Shown: piece by piece, positions 18,766 to 28,441 of the stretch
Layout: every line of letters begins with the position of its first letter
How positions within the stretch are numbered: position 1 is the first letter of the stretch
Assembly: GCF_003002025.1 (NCBI RefSeq)
Contig: NZ_PVZB01000006.1
Coordinates: 186,001-250,000, forward strand
From: Paraburkholderia sp. BL25I1N1
Lineage (GTDB): Bacteria; Pseudomonadota; Gammaproteobacteria; Burkholderiales; Burkholderiaceae
DNA: 64,000 nt
Direction: 5' to 3'
Made by a program: the position numbers and the translations under genes
The notes under the pieces: model-generated
Seen by the model: the letters and a program-made list of their open reading frames with translations, nothing else
Databases searched by the model: none
What the model was told of the DNA's origin: nothing

Positions 18766-21351
18766 CTACCCGCACGCACCCACCTCGCCACACGCGGTGC
18801 AAAAGTCACACCCATCCTTGCGAATCACCGCATTCGCCCCGCACGACCCGCACTTGCGTCCGAGCATCGTATGCAGGCCTTGCGCGCCGCCGGGCTGCGT
18901 CAACGCGAGAGCGTCGGCATCAGTCTCAACGGGATGCGGACGAATGCCGAAATCCGCCGGCAAAACCGTCTCGGCACGCATCTGTCCGCGCGGCAAACGC
19001 GCCAGCATACGCGAGGGCACCTGGTTACCTTCGGCATCGAGAAAGCCGCGCCGATGCAGAATCTGCTGGATCGCGAAGGCGAGGGCGGCGACTTCCGAAT
19101 CGTGCCAGCGTGGCGCGCGATGTCCGTCGAGGCGCTGCACGTCGCCGAGCCGCACTTGCCCTCGATCCCACGAAACCTTGCGCATGTCCTGCAGATTGCG
19201 CGCGACAAAACCGCCGCGCGCCGCCAGCGACAGCGAGCGCATGGTCGCCGTGATCCATTGCTGCGATTCGTCGCGCTGACCCGTCGGAATGAAGAACTCG
19301 ATAGGCCGTTCGATTGTCACGTCTTCACCACCCAGCCGCCCGGTGACTTCGATAAACGACACTGCCACGTAAAGCGACTTCTTACCCGCCTGCGTCAGAT
19401 ATTCGACCTTCTCGATGATCGCAGGCAATTCGCCCTTGGGCCGATGATCGATCGCGATACGCAGCGGATCGAGATCGCTTTCGGTCAGCGTGTCGTCGGT
19501 TTGCGGGGGGCTCACGCTCAGCACCGCGCCGAGCGTTTCGTTCGGACGATAGGTGGCGAGACCCTTGAGGCCGTTTTTCCACGCATCGAAGTAGAGGCTT
19601 TCGAACGCTTCGAACGGATAGTCGGCGGGCACGTTCACCGTCTTCGAGATCGACGTGTCCACATACGGCTGCACAGCCGCCATCATGTCGAGATGGTCGC
19701 GTGCGGACATCTCCAGCGCGCTGACGAAATAATCCGGCAGCTTGCTCGTGTCGCCGCCTAGCTCGCGATAAAGCCGATACGCGTAGTCTTCGACATCGAA
19801 GGATTCGCGCCCGCCGTCGGCCATCACCTTCATGCGCGTGTAGGTCCACGAGAAGGCCGGCTCGATGCCGTTCGATGCATTGTCCGCGAACGCGAGGCTT
19901 ACCGTGCCGGTCGGCGCGATGGAGAGCAGATGGCTGTTGCGAATGCCATCGCGACGGATGGCCTCTTTGATGTCTTCGGGCAAGCGCGAGGCGAACGTGC
20001 CGGCTTCCAGATAACGCGCCGCATCAAAAAGCGGAAACGCGCCGCGCTCGCGCGCCAGGTCCACGGACGCGCGATACGCCTCGTCACGCATCACTTGCGC
20101 GATGCGCACGGCGAAGTCGCGGCCCTCCTGCGAGTTGTATCGCAAGCCGAGCATGACGAGCGTATCGCCGAGGCCGGTAAAGCCCACGCCGATGCGCCGC
20201 TTGGCGCGCGACTCGTCGTATTGCTGCTGCAGCGGCCACAGCGTGACGTCGAGCACGTTGTCGAGAAAGCGCACCTGCGTGCGCGTGCGTCTGGCGAGGC
20301 CGTCCCAGTCGAACGAAGGCTTGCGGCCTTTCATCTGCGCGAACGGGTCGATCACGAAGCGCGTGAGGTTCAGCGGCCCGAGATTGCAGCAGCCGTACGC
20401 CGGAAGTGGTTGCTCGCCGCACGGATTGGTGGCGCGGATGGTTTCGACGGCGCGCAGATTGTTGTCATCGTTCATGCGCGAGATGAACACGATGCCGGGT
20501 TCCGCGACATCGTAAGTGGAGCGCATGATGCGATCCCAGATCGCGCGCGCCGGGCGTTCGCTGTAGACCCACAGGCCGTCTTCGCGTTGCCGCACGTCGT
20601 CGGCCGCGCGCTGGGCGGGCGAGGGTTCGGCGCGATGCACGAGTTGCCAGGGCTGGTCTTCCTCGACGGCGCGCATGAACTCATCGGTCACGCCGACCGA
20701 GACGTTGAAGTTGTTCCAGCGCCCTTTCGAATGCTTGGCCTCGATGAACTCCAGCAGGTCGGGGTGGTCGCAGTCGAGCACGGCCATTTGCGCGCCGCGC
20801 CGCGAACCGGCGCTCTCGACGGTGCGGCACGACGCATCGAACACGTCCATATAACTGCACGGACCGGACGCCGACGAACTGGTGGTGTGAACGCGCGCGC
20901 CCTTCGGACGGACCGCCGAGAAGTTGTAGCCCACTCCGCCGCCGCGGCGCATGGTTTCGGCCGCTTGCAGCAACGCGACGTAAATGCCGGGCAGGCCTTG
21001 TTCGTCGACGCCCTGAATCGCGTCGCCCACGGGTTGCACGAAGCAATTGATCAGCGTAGCCGCAATGCCGGTGCCCGCCGCGCTCATGATGCGGCCGGCG
21101 CCGAGCGCGCCGTGCCGCAGGTTGTCGACGAACAACGCCTCGACCGTTTCGCGCAGCGCTTGCGGTTCGGCCTCGGCGACGCCGCGCGCGACGCGCTTGA
21201 ATACGTCGTCGGCGGATTGCTCGTCGCCTTTCGCGTACTTTTCGAGCAGGACGTCCAGAGAGAATTGTTGCGGTGCGACGAGCGGAGCGGGAGGTGCGTG
21301 GGGCGCGGGTGGCGCGATTGGCGTGCGGGTTTCCGGCGTGTCTTCGGCCAT
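18766..21351 (-). CDS. nrdJ: Adenosylcobalamin-dependent (class II) ribonucleotide reductase
   Basis: The 861-residue class II reductase makes deoxyribonucleotides using vitamin B12 and needs no oxygen. The active-site loop NPCGEQPLP is at 309-317 (Asn309, Cys311, Glu313), with a partner Cys in the LINCFVQP segment (Cys103). The C-terminal 30 residues form a Cys-rich zinc/redox tail with Cys834, 837, 848, 851, 854 and 860. The Pro-rich first 28 residues look like a flexible lead. GAGGG precedes the ATG. The gene stands alone, with a strong terminator downstream. I found no cobalamin riboswitch in the 150 bp upstream. It likely supports growth at low oxygen. Confidence 0.95.
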   Translation of the reverse strand: MAEDTPETRTPIAPPAPHAPPAPLVAPQQFSLDVLLEKYAKGDEQSADDVFKRVARGVAEAEPQALRETVEALFVDNLRHGALGAGRIMSAAGTGIAATLINCFVQPVGDAIQGVDEQGLPGIYVALLQAAETMRRGGGVGYNFSAVRPKGARVHTTSSSASGPCSYMDVFDASCRTVESAGSRRGAQMAVLDCDHPDLLEFIEAKHSKGRWNNFNVSVGVTDEFMRAVEEDQPWQLVHRAEPSPAQRAADDVRQREDGLWVYSERPARAIWDRIMRSTYDVAEPGIVFISRMNDDNNLRAVETIRATNPCGEQPLPAYGCCNLGPLNLTRFVIDPFAQMKGRKPSFDWDGLARRTRTQVRFLDNVLDVTLWPLQQQYDESRAKRRIGVGFTGLGDTLVMLGLRYNSQEGRDFAVRIAQVMRDEAYRASVDLARERGAFPLFDAARYLEAGTFASRLPEDIKEAIRRDGIRNSHLLSIAPTGTVSLAFADNASNGIEPAFSWTYTRMKVMADGGRESFDVEDYAYRLYRELGGDTSKLPDYFVSALEMSARDHLDMMAAVQPYVDTSISKTVNVPADYPFEAFESLYFDAWKNGLKGLATYRPNETLGAVLSVSPPQTDDTLTESDLDPLRIAIDHRPKGELPAIIEKVEYLTQAGKKSLYVAVSFIEVTGRLGGEDVTIERPIEFFIPTGQRDESQQWITATMRSLSLAARGGFVARNLQDMRKVSWDRGQVRLGDVQRLDGHRAPRWHDSEVAALAFAIQQILHRRGFLDAEGNQVPSRMLARLPRGQMRAETVLPADFGIRPHPVETDADALALTQPGGAQGLHTMLGRKCGSCGANAVIRKDGCDFCTACGEVGACG

Positions 21352-21624
21352 GGTATGCCCTCAATCGGCGCCGCACGGGGCACGGCGCGGTAGGTGGAGT
21401 GCGGGTCACGCTAGCGCCGCGCGTGGAGCGGGCAGGTGACTTGACGCAACGACATCCACCTTAACGCACGTGGCGAGGGGCCGCAATCGGAGGGTGTTTT
21501 ACCCACGGCGCGAAGCGGGTTGCGCGCGATGCGCGTGCCGCTATGTGGGTTGGTCCGCCGGGCAAATCGGGCGCGTCAGGCGCATTGGCAGAGCGCGCAC
21601 GCGACGCCGGCAGGGATTGATGCG

Positions 21625-21906
21625 TTACGCCTCGACGCACTCCAGCAGTTCAGCGCAGATCATGGCGGAAGCATTCAGCGGCGCCGGTCGTTCGGCCGGT
21701 TTGAACACGGCGTCGCCGCGGCGAATCTTGCGGCGCGATACTGCACACGTTCCAGACGTATGTGCCGACCTGCGCCGCCACCGCTGCTCGCCGTAATGAC
21801 ATTTTCCCGGCTCGACCCAGCGAATCACGAGCGTCGTGTCCGAGCGCTCGAGAATTTCGATGCGGACGCCATGGGTACCGTCAAGGGGGATGGACTCTAA
21901 GGTCAT
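21625..21906 (-). CDS. DUF3331-like small protein
   Basis: This 93-residue protein contains RIEILERSDTTLVIRWVEPG, then Cys-x-H-YGEQRWRRRSA, TSGTCAVSRRKI and GDAVFKP, which I recognise as the DUF3331 pattern found in Burkholderia. The start at 21906 has GGAG about seven bases upstream; the open frame continues to 22005, but that extension is not family-like. Conserved Cys/His residues could bind metal, although this is speculation. Function unknown, and there is no obvious operon partner. Confidence 0.75.
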   Translation of the reverse strand: MTLESIPLDGTHGVRIEILERSDTTLVIRWVEPGKCHYGEQRWRRRSAHTSGTCAVSRRKIRRGDAVFKPAERPAPLNASAMICAELLECVEA

Positions 21907-22288
21907 CGTCGTCGGCTCCGTATGTGTGGTGTGCCGAATGTAGTCCCGCGCGCGCCGGATAGCCATTGTGCGGCGGTTGAAACACTGTTCTTCAAACAGC
22001 AACAATAAAATTTGACATTCGCGCTATCCCGAAAAGACGGGCCTTCGCGGGCCATTGTTATGCTGAATTTACGATAGGTCGGATTTTTGCAACGCAGTGT
22101 TGTACGTAGTGAGACAAGCGTACCGCCTGCAAGGGGGCGCCGGTGCTTCCTTTAAGATGTGGTTATTGATGAGCGACCGGGCAATGGCAGTGTAGCGGTT
22201 TTGCATTTTTCCGGTCGGCTCGCGCACACACGCACACGTCGAAGGAAGTCCCCTGAGGGGGCGCCTTCGCAAAACCATAAGAGCTCAC
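21907..22288. other. Divergent intergenic region
   Basis: 382 bp between the DUF3331 gene and the AI-2E-family permease gene. It contains a short CTGTT/AACAG hairpin (21985-21999), an AT-rich stretch with TTGACA near 22012 and the leader hairpin at 22240-22269. No gene was seen. Confidence 0.45.
22240..22269 (+). other. Leader hairpin before the AI-2E-family permease
   Basis: Outer arms CGAAGG and CCTTCG enclose CCCC-TGA-GGGG with an asymmetric internal loop (AAGT/GCG). It ends 19 bp before the ATG at 22289 and so would lie in the mRNA leader near the ribosome site, where it might affect translation. Function is inferred from structure only. Confidence 0.35.
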
Positions 22289-23371
22289 ATGAATTCACGC
22301 CCGCCTGTCGCACCGCCTGAACCGCCTGACGTGCCGGACTGCCTGAAGAAGCAGAACGCGGCCTCGCTCGTGCTGTACATCGGCCTGGTCTTGCTGGCGT
22401 TGTGGGTCGTGCGCGACTTCATCGCGGTGGTGGCATGGGCCGCCGTGCTTGCGATCGCGCTGTGGCCGCTGTTGCGCAGGGTCGAGCGCAACCGCTGGTT
22501 CACCGGCCGCACGACGCTGATCGCGGCCGTGTTGACGCTGGCGATCGCGTTGCTGGTCGTGCTGCCGGTGGGCATCGGCATTGCCCAGGCGCTGCGCGAA
22601 GCGCATGACATGAGTGAGTGGTTCAAAGACGCGCAGGAAAATGGCATCCCGTTGCCCGATTTCATCCAGCATCTGCCGTTCGGCGCGCAGCAGGCGGCCG
22701 CGTGGTGGCAGGCCAATCTCGCCCAGCCGCTGCGGGGATCGGCGGCCATGAAAGGGCTGCACAGCACCACCGTGATGACGCTCGGGCGCCACTTCGGCGC
22801 GCGCGCGGCGCATGCCGTGGCAGTGTTCGGTTTCATGCTGATCACGCTGTTCGTGATTTTTCAGGCGGGACCGCGCCTGTCGGGCTCGCTGCTCAAAGGC
22901 ATGCGGCGTGGCTTTGGCGAAGACGGCGCGCAGCTTCTGCTGCGCATGGCCACGGCGGTGCGCGGCACGGTGTCGGGACTGGTCGTGGTCGGACTCGGCG
23001 AGGGCGCGTTGCTGGGCGTCGCCTATTTCGTGACGGGCTTGCCGCATGTCGCGCTGCTCGCGCTCGTCACCGCAGTCGCCGCCATGCTGCCGTTCTGCGC
23101 GCCGCTCACCTTCGGTCTCGCGGCCTTGTGGCTGGCCTCGCAAGGCTCGGTCGCGGCGGCTGTCGGCCTCGCCGTGTTCGGCTCCGTCGTGGTGTTCATC
23201 GCCGAGCACTTCGTGCGGCCGGTGCTGATCGGCAACTCGACGCGTTTGCCGTTCCTGCTCGTGCTGTTCGGCATACTCGGCGGAGCGGAAACGTTCGGCC
23301 TGCTCGGCATCTTCATCGGTCCCGCGCTAATGACCGTGCTGATGGTGTTGTGGACCGACCTCGTGAGATAG
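22289..23371 (+). CDS. AI-2E family (UPF0118/PerM-like) permease
   Basis: The 360-residue inner-membrane protein has about seven hydrophobic segments and the family's C-terminal block, EHFVRPVLIGNSTRLPFLLVL then LGGAETFGLLGIFIGPAL. Members include AI-2 exporter TqsA and Na+/H+ or unknown exporters. Substrate cannot be assigned; the family name does not prove autoinducer transport. A weak AAGAG lies ahead of the start. The gene converges with the esterase gene, 11 bp apart. Confidence 0.85.
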   Translation: MNSRPPVAPPEPPDVPDCLKKQNAASLVLYIGLVLLALWVVRDFIAVVAWAAVLAIALWPLLRRVERNRWFTGRTTLIAAVLTLAIALLVVLPVGIGIAQALREAHDMSEWFKDAQENGIPLPDFIQHLPFGAQQAAAWWQANLAQPLRGSAAMKGLHSTTVMTLGRHFGARAAHAVAVFGFMLITLFVIFQAGPRLSGSLLKGMRRGFGEDGAQLLLRMATAVRGTVSGLVVVGLGEGALLGVAYFVTGLPHVALLALVTAVAAMLPFCAPLTFGLAALWLASQGSVAAAVGLAVFGSVVVFIAEHFVRPVLIGNSTRLPFLLVLFGILGGAETFGLLGIFIGPALMTVLMVLWTDLVR

Positions 23372-23382
23372 TTGCACGCGTT

Positions 23383-24291
23383 TTACGGCCGCTGGTTTGA
23401 CGGATGATCCAGCGGCGGTTGCTGTTGCTGTTGCGGTTGCTGTTGCGGCTGCGACTTCACGCAACCGAGCGTGTATTTGAGCGCGGCGGGCAGCAGTGCG
23501 CTCCAGACATCCCACGTATGACCGCCGTCGATTATGCGCAGCGCCGCCGGATTGCCCGCCAGCCGCAAGTGCGTATACAGCGAGGACGCATCCGCCTGGA
23601 TCGCGAGGTCGTCGTCGCCGGCGGCGATGAACATCGGCAGACGGTACGGCCGGCTCATGTAGCGCTCCCACTGCGCCGGATAGTTGAGTTCGTGCCAGAT
23701 ACGCGCGTCGAATTCGCGCTCGCCGAACACACCGACGCGGCGCGCGGCCGACGCGCGCGGCGGCTCGTTTGGATAGATCGCGGGGCTCAGCAGCAGCGCG
23801 CCGCAGAAGCGCTCGGGTTGCGTCATCGCATAACGCAGCGCGCCGAAACCGCCCATGGAGACACCGCCGATCATCCGTGCGGCGCGTTGCGTCGAGACCG
23901 CATAGCGTGCCTCGATCTCGGGCAGCAGATCGTCGAAGAACGCGGTCTCCATCTTCTCCTTGCGATCGACGTACCAGTCCGTGCCGCCTTGCGGCATCAC
24001 GATCACGACGGGCGGCATGTCCTTATGCTCGATCAACGCGTCGGCGGTGCTCTGCAGATGGCCTTGCGTGATCCAGTCGTTGGCGTCGCCGTTATTGCCG
24101 TGCAGGAGATACAGCACGGGCAGGCGGCCGGCGTCATGGCGATAGCCGGTCGGCAGGTAGATCGTGTAGGCCCAGTCGCGGCCGAGCGCGTCGGAATGGA
24201 AGCTGCGGCTGATCACGGTGCTGGCGAGCACCGGCGCGCTGATCGAGGCTGCGCAGAGCGCAACGAGGGCGGAACGTAGGATTAGACGCAT
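23383..24291 (-). CDS. Secreted alpha/beta-hydrolase esterase (esterase D-like) with Gln-rich tail
   Basis: The 302-residue protein has a cleavable signal peptide (about 1-23, ending PVLA-S). The fold is the putative-esterase/S-formylglutathione hydrolase type, with oxyanion region LLHGNNGD, nucleophile Ser145 in GVSMGG, acid near Asp226-228 (AGDDD) and His258 in DGGHTWDVW. It probably hydrolyses an ester in the periplasm or outside. Residues 280-295 are an odd Gln/Pro run (QPQQQPQQQQQPP) encoded by an imperfect hexanucleotide repeat. No strong ribosome site is seen. It may pair with the OpgC-like gene upstream, 174 bp away in the same direction. Confidence 0.85.
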   Translation of the reverse strand: MRLILRSALVALCAASISAPVLASTVISRSFHSDALGRDWAYTIYLPTGYRHDAGRLPVLYLLHGNNGDANDWITQGHLQSTADALIEHKDMPPVVIVMPQGGTDWYVDRKEKMETAFFDDLLPEIEARYAVSTQRAARMIGGVSMGGFGALRYAMTQPERFCGALLLSPAIYPNEPPRASAARRVGVFGEREFDARIWHELNYPAQWERYMSRPYRLPMFIAAGDDDLAIQADASSLYTHLRLAGNPAALRIIDGGHTWDVWSALLPAALKYTLGCVKSQPQQQPQQQQQPPLDHPSNQRP

Positions 24292-24465
24292 GTCAGAGTA
24301 GGAGGCCGCCGCGCAGGTCGGGCGCGGCCGTCATGCTATCAGGATCGGCGGAACATTTTGACCGCTAGCGAACTCAGCGGACGGTTGCATGGAACATGAC
24401 TGAGTGGCGGAGAATGGCCCGAGACCGGCAGGCGGTGAGCCCGCGCCATTCCACATGCATATCGC

Positions 24466-25575
24466 TCAGGGCGACGTGCGCAGCCGCCCGCCATACAACC
24501 GGCCGGCCAAGCGCTTGAGCGGCTCCGCGCCCAGCGCCACCGCGAACAGCGCGCCGATCGCGATCGCATCCGCGAGCAGTCCGAGCGGGTAGTTCAGATA
24601 GCCGTCCGTCGCCGCGTACAGCACCGAATCGACCACCAGCGAGATCACCGCGCCGGCGATAAAGCACAGCAACCCTTTGCGACCGATCACGCCGACCCAC
24701 GGCACCCATTGCGCGAGCTTTCTTGCCCAGCCGAGCTGAATCAGATTGGCGACGAGCCACGCGACGGCGAGAAAATTGACAGCCCGCAGATAGGAGAGGT
24801 TTTGCTTGAGGCTGGCATCGAGCGGCTCGTGCTCGATAAACAGCTTGTAGTAAGCGGCGGCCGCGACCACGGCGAACGCCAGCAGGCTGACGAGCCAGCT
24901 CAGACGGTGTGCGCTCACGCGTTGATAAACCGGCTGGCAACGCGCCAGCACGCCGAGCACGAACAGCAACTGCCATGCGAACGGATTGAAATCCCAGTGC
25001 ATGTCCGGCGCGGCGGGCAGGTAGGCGTCGATGGCCGGCGCGCCGGCCCACAACGCGAGGCTGCCGGCCAGCAGCAGCCACGGTTTGCTGCGGGCGAGCG
25101 GCAGGATCATCGGCACCAGCAGCGCGAAGAACGCGTACATGGGCAGCACCGACGCCAGATACGGCTGGCGGCGCAACAGCAGGATGTCGCCGAGCGCCGC
25201 GAGCGGGGTGTCCATCAGATCGTCGAGATCCGTGGTGGCGAGATTCGGCCCGTCGATGCTGAACGCGCTGAGCGCGGCGCTGACCAGCAGCATCAGCGCC
25301 GCGGTGACGAGGAATGCGCGGTAGATTTCCAGCGAGCGCCGCAGGAAGCGGCTGCGCGCGATCGTCTCGTTGCGCCGTTCGGCCAGCGCCGCGTAGGCCG
25401 TGGCGGTCGCAAAGCCGCCGAGGAACACGAACACCTCGGCGGCATCGCATAGTGCGTAGGCGTGCAGCGTGACGCGTGACAGAATGCTGCCGCCGATGTG
25501 GTCGACGACGATGATCAGAAGGACCAACCCCCGAAAAAAATCGAGTTCGATCAGGCGGGATTGCGACTTTTGCAT
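24466..25575 (-). CDS. OpgC-family membrane acyltransferase-like protein
   Basis: This 369-residue polytopic protein begins RLIELDFFRGLVLLIIVVDHIGG, the R-x5-D-x-x-R-G start with a conserved His (DH) seen in OpgC and related acyltransferase-3 proteins. About ten hydrophobic helices follow. OpgC decorates osmoregulated periplasmic glucans with succinyl groups; this homologue may modify a glucan or other envelope glycan. ATG 25575 is preferred over the in-frame TTG at 25593. No opgGH genes are in the window, so the acceptor is unknown. Confidence 0.8.
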   Translation of the reverse strand: MQKSQSRLIELDFFRGLVLLIIVVDHIGGSILSRVTLHAYALCDAAEVFVFLGGFATATAYAALAERRNETIARSRFLRRSLEIYRAFLVTAALMLLVSAALSAFSIDGPNLATTDLDDLMDTPLAALGDILLLRRQPYLASVLPMYAFFALLVPMILPLARSKPWLLLAGSLALWAGAPAIDAYLPAAPDMHWDFNPFAWQLLFVLGVLARCQPVYQRVSAHRLSWLVSLLAFAVVAAAAYYKLFIEHEPLDASLKQNLSYLRAVNFLAVAWLVANLIQLGWARKLAQWVPWVGVIGRKGLLCFIAGAVISLVVDSVLYAATDGYLNYPLGLLADAIAIGALFAVALGAEPLKRLAGRLYGGRLRTSP

Positions 25576-26103
25576 TGTGTTCGCCAAAAGCAAACCCCGT
25601 GCGACGGCGCGCTGGTTCAGCGCGGCAGGCGTCTCACAAGGCTTTTAGAAATTGGATTGGGATGCTGCGGCGGATACGCGACCCGCGTCGCCGCTGTCCA
25701 ACCGGCCGGACGCGGCACGGTTGCAGGAGGCGATAAAAGTGACCCGGGTGGCGGCGCGGAGTTCCGCTGCGCCGCCGCAAGAAGTTCGCGATTATATTTC
25801 TTTTCGTGACAAATCGGCTTGAGACAGGGCAAGGCGGCCCGCTTGGTGCGGGTGCGCCGCCGGTGTCAAGTCTGCGTGGCGTTGCGCCGTTTACCTCAAT
25901 GAGCGCCGCGACAACAGGGCCCGCCGCACCAAGTGGAGATTTTGCAACGTTTTTAGATATCGACACGACACCCAATGGACGGCGGCCTAACGGCGTGTGA
26001 GGATTTCCGTAAAGCGCGTCAAGGTTGGTGCAGCACCTTGCGAGGCGCAAAGAACAAGCGGCCGGATCGAGTTGTCCCATTGCTCGAGTGCAGGGAGATC
26101 GTC
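25576..26103. other. 528-bp divergent promoter region
   Basis: It lies between the leftward OpgC-like gene and the rightward porin gene and contains several AT-rich patches. The porin frame stays open back to 25975 but without signal-peptide character. No gene, RNA or clear repeat was recognised. Confidence 0.45.
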
Positions 26104-27264
26104 ATGAACAAGCAAGTGCTCGCGCTAGCTGTCTCCACCGCCATGTCCGCCGCTTTCGCCGCGCCTGCCCTGGCGCAGACGAGCGTCACGCTGTATGGCG
26201 TGCTCGACGAAGGCATCAACTACACCAACAATGTCGGCCGCGGCCATGTCTATGAACTGGCGAGCGGCTATGCGCAAGGCAGCCGCTGGGGGCTGAAAGG
26301 CGCCGAGGACCTGGGCGGCGGCCTCAAGGCGATTTTCCAGCTGGAAAACGGTTTCGACGTGAGTTCCGGGCGGCTCAATCAGGGCGGCCGCATGTTCGGC
26401 CGCCAGGCCTTCGTCGGCTTGAGCGAGAACCGGTTCGGCACGTTGACGTTCGGCCGCCAGTACGATTCGGTGGTCGACTATCTGGCCCAGACCACGGCGA
26501 ACGGCAACTGGGCCGGCTCGCTCTTCTCGCACCCGTACGACAACGACAATACGGACAACTCGTTCAGGCTCGACAACTCGGTGAAGTACACGAGTCCGTC
26601 GCTGTCCGGCTTCCAGTTCGGCGGCGTGTATAGCTTCAGCAACGACACCAGCTTCGCTAACAATCGCGCGTACAGTTTCGGCGGTCAGTATACCTATGGC
26701 GGCCTGCTGGTGGCCGCGGCCTATCTGCAGGCCGACAATCCCGGCAATGGCGCGAACGGTGCGATCACGGCGAACGACGCCAGTTTCATCGCCGCCCGCA
26801 TGCGCGTGTTCGGCGGCGGCATCACTTACACGTTCGGGCCGGCGACGGCCGGCTTCGTCTATACCAACTCGAACTATCTGGACCCGACCGGCAACGGCTA
26901 TCTCGGCGTGACGCCGCTCGTGCCGCCGGGCGTATTGCTGAACTCGCTGAAGTATCAGAACTTCGAGGTGAACGGCAAGTATCAGATTTCGCCGATGCTG
27001 TTCGTCGGCGCGCAGTACGTGTACACGATGGAAACCTACGACGCCTCGACCGGCGGCGTGAAGCCGAAAATTCACTCGTTCGGTTTGATGGCGGATTACA
27101 ACCTGTCCAAACGCACCGATGTCTACATTCAGGGCCAGTATCAGCAGGTGACTGGCGACTCGACCTATTCGATTCTGGACGATGCCTTTAACGTCGGCAC
27201 GCAGTCGCCGTCATCGACCTCGAAGCAGGTCGTGGTGCGCGCGGCGATCCGGCATAAGTTCTGA
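26104..27264 (+). CDS. Gram-negative porin (Burkholderia Porin_4 type)
   Basis: The 386-residue outer-membrane porin has signal peptide 1-24 (ends APALA-Q), then the family opening QTSVTLYGVLDEGINY and the phrase SRWGLKGAEDLGGGLKAIFQLENGF. The chain is beta-strand-like throughout and ends with the terminal aromatic residue F (RHKF) needed for barrel assembly. GGGAG precedes ATG 26104, which gives a normal signal peptide. It forms a general or anion-selective diffusion channel, likely trimeric. It converges with a LysR gene with only 2 bp between stops. Confidence 0.92.
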   Translation: MNKQVLALAVSTAMSAAFAAPALAQTSVTLYGVLDEGINYTNNVGRGHVYELASGYAQGSRWGLKGAEDLGGGLKAIFQLENGFDVSSGRLNQGGRMFGRQAFVGLSENRFGTLTFGRQYDSVVDYLAQTTANGNWAGSLFSHPYDNDNTDNSFRLDNSVKYTSPSLSGFQFGGVYSFSNDTSFANNRAYSFGGQYTYGGLLVAAAYLQADNPGNGANGAITANDASFIAARMRVFGGGITYTFGPATAGFVYTNSNYLDPTGNGYLGVTPLVPPGVLLNSLKYQNFEVNGKYQISPMLFVGAQYVYTMETYDASTGGVKPKIHSFGLMADYNLSKRTDVYIQGQYQQVTGDSTYSILDDAFNVGTQSPSSTSKQVVVRAAIRHKF

Positions 27265-27266
27265 TC

Positions 27267-28190
27267 TCACCTTACCTGACCGTATCGCGCGGGCGTCCTG
27301 GTGCCGATCAACTCCGCCACCCAGTCGATGAAAATCCGCACGCGCGGCGCCAGATGCCGGCCATGGGGAAACACCACCGACACCGGCAGCGGCGGCGCTC
27401 TCCAGTCCCTCAGCACTTCGACGAGCTCGCCGCTCTCGAAGAGTAGCGCATCCACGCTGCCGACCGGCCCCTGAATCATGCCGAGTCCGGCGAGGCAACA
27501 GCCGATATAGGCATGCGCGCTGTTGACCGAAACGGCGCTGCGCATTGCCACCGTCTTCAGTTCGCCTTGTTCCAGATATTCCCAGTCGAGATCGCGCCCG
27601 CTGCGGCTGGAGAAAAAACCGACCGCGACATGCTCGTCCAGATCGGCGGGCGTACGCGGCAGACCATGTTTCTCGATGTAGCCGCGCGACGCGCAATTGA
27701 ACTGCTCGAACTCGCCGATGCGCCGTGCGACCAGCGTCGTGTCGCTCATGCTGCCGACCCGCACCGCGCAATCGACGCCGTCCTCGATCAGATCGATCAT
27801 GCGGTCGGTCGCGCTCAGCACGACGCGAATGTCCGGATAGCGCGCGAAGAAATCCGGCAGCGCGGGAATCACCACGTGCAGCGCCAGCCGCTCCGGCAAG
27901 TCGACACGAATCACGCCGCGCGGGCCGGTGGCGACATCGGCGAATAGCGCCTCGGCGTCGTCGATATCGGCTAGCACCTGGACGCAGCGCTCGTGATAGG
28001 CGGCGCCTTCGGGCGTGAGCGCGACGCGCCGCGTAGTGCGCTGAAGCAGCCGCACGCGCAGATGACTTTCCAGGTATTGGATCGCGTTGCTCACGGTGGG
28101 GCGCGGCAGTTGCATCTGCTCGGCGGCCTTGGTGAAGCTGCCGAGTTGCGCGACGCGCGCGAAGATTTTCATGGCCTGCAAGTGATCCAT
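27267..28190 (-). CDS. LysR-family transcriptional regulator
   Basis: This 307-residue regulator has an N-terminal winged helix (MKIFARVAQLGSFTKAAEQMQLPRPTVSNAIQYLE) followed by a periplasmic-binding-like effector domain from about 90. It is most like the PecT/DmlR-type subgroup with DRMIDLIEDGVDCAVRVG. GGAGA lies upstream. It is divergent from the aldo/keto reductase gene, its likely target, with 250 bp between them. The effector is unknown. Confidence 0.88.
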   Translation of the reverse strand: MDHLQAMKIFARVAQLGSFTKAAEQMQLPRPTVSNAIQYLESHLRVRLLQRTTRRVALTPEGAAYHERCVQVLADIDDAEALFADVATGPRGVIRVDLPERLALHVVIPALPDFFARYPDIRVVLSATDRMIDLIEDGVDCAVRVGSMSDTTLVARRIGEFEQFNCASRGYIEKHGLPRTPADLDEHVAVGFFSSRSGRDLDWEYLEQGELKTVAMRSAVSVNSAHAYIGCCLAGLGMIQGPVGSVDALLFESGELVEVLRDWRAPPLPVSVVFPHGRHLAPRVRIFIDWVAELIGTRTPARYGQVR

Positions 28191-28248
28191 CGACGATGCT
28201 CTCCGTCTGAGCCCGCTCGGGCCGGGTTCGGTGGCTTTCCATTGTGCC

Positions 28249-28273
28249 GATTGTTAACCGTTTTCGACCAATC
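28249..28273. promoter_or_regulatory. Short inverted repeat in the LysR/aldo-keto reductase gap
   Basis: GATTG (28249-28253) and CAATC (28269-28273) are separated by 15 bp, in the position expected for a LysR site between divergent genes. The arms are short, so this could be chance. Confidence 0.25.
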
Positions 28274-28441
28274 TGATCAAGCGGCGCGCCTTTATCGCTA
28301 GGCGGGCCAGGCGCAGAATGCCGTTCAGAGTTGGCGAACCCGGCTGCAAACGCGGCTTCAGGCGCGGCTGCAAGCGCACCTTCAGGCACGCCGGTTCGCC
28401 GTCATCTTCAACGCGATCAAACGACTTCGGGAAGGCACGCA

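Noticed and set aside
21352..21500. Cobalamin riboswitch upstream of B12-dependent nrdJ
   Set aside because: I looked for the B12 box and conserved core in the leftward leader and did not find them.
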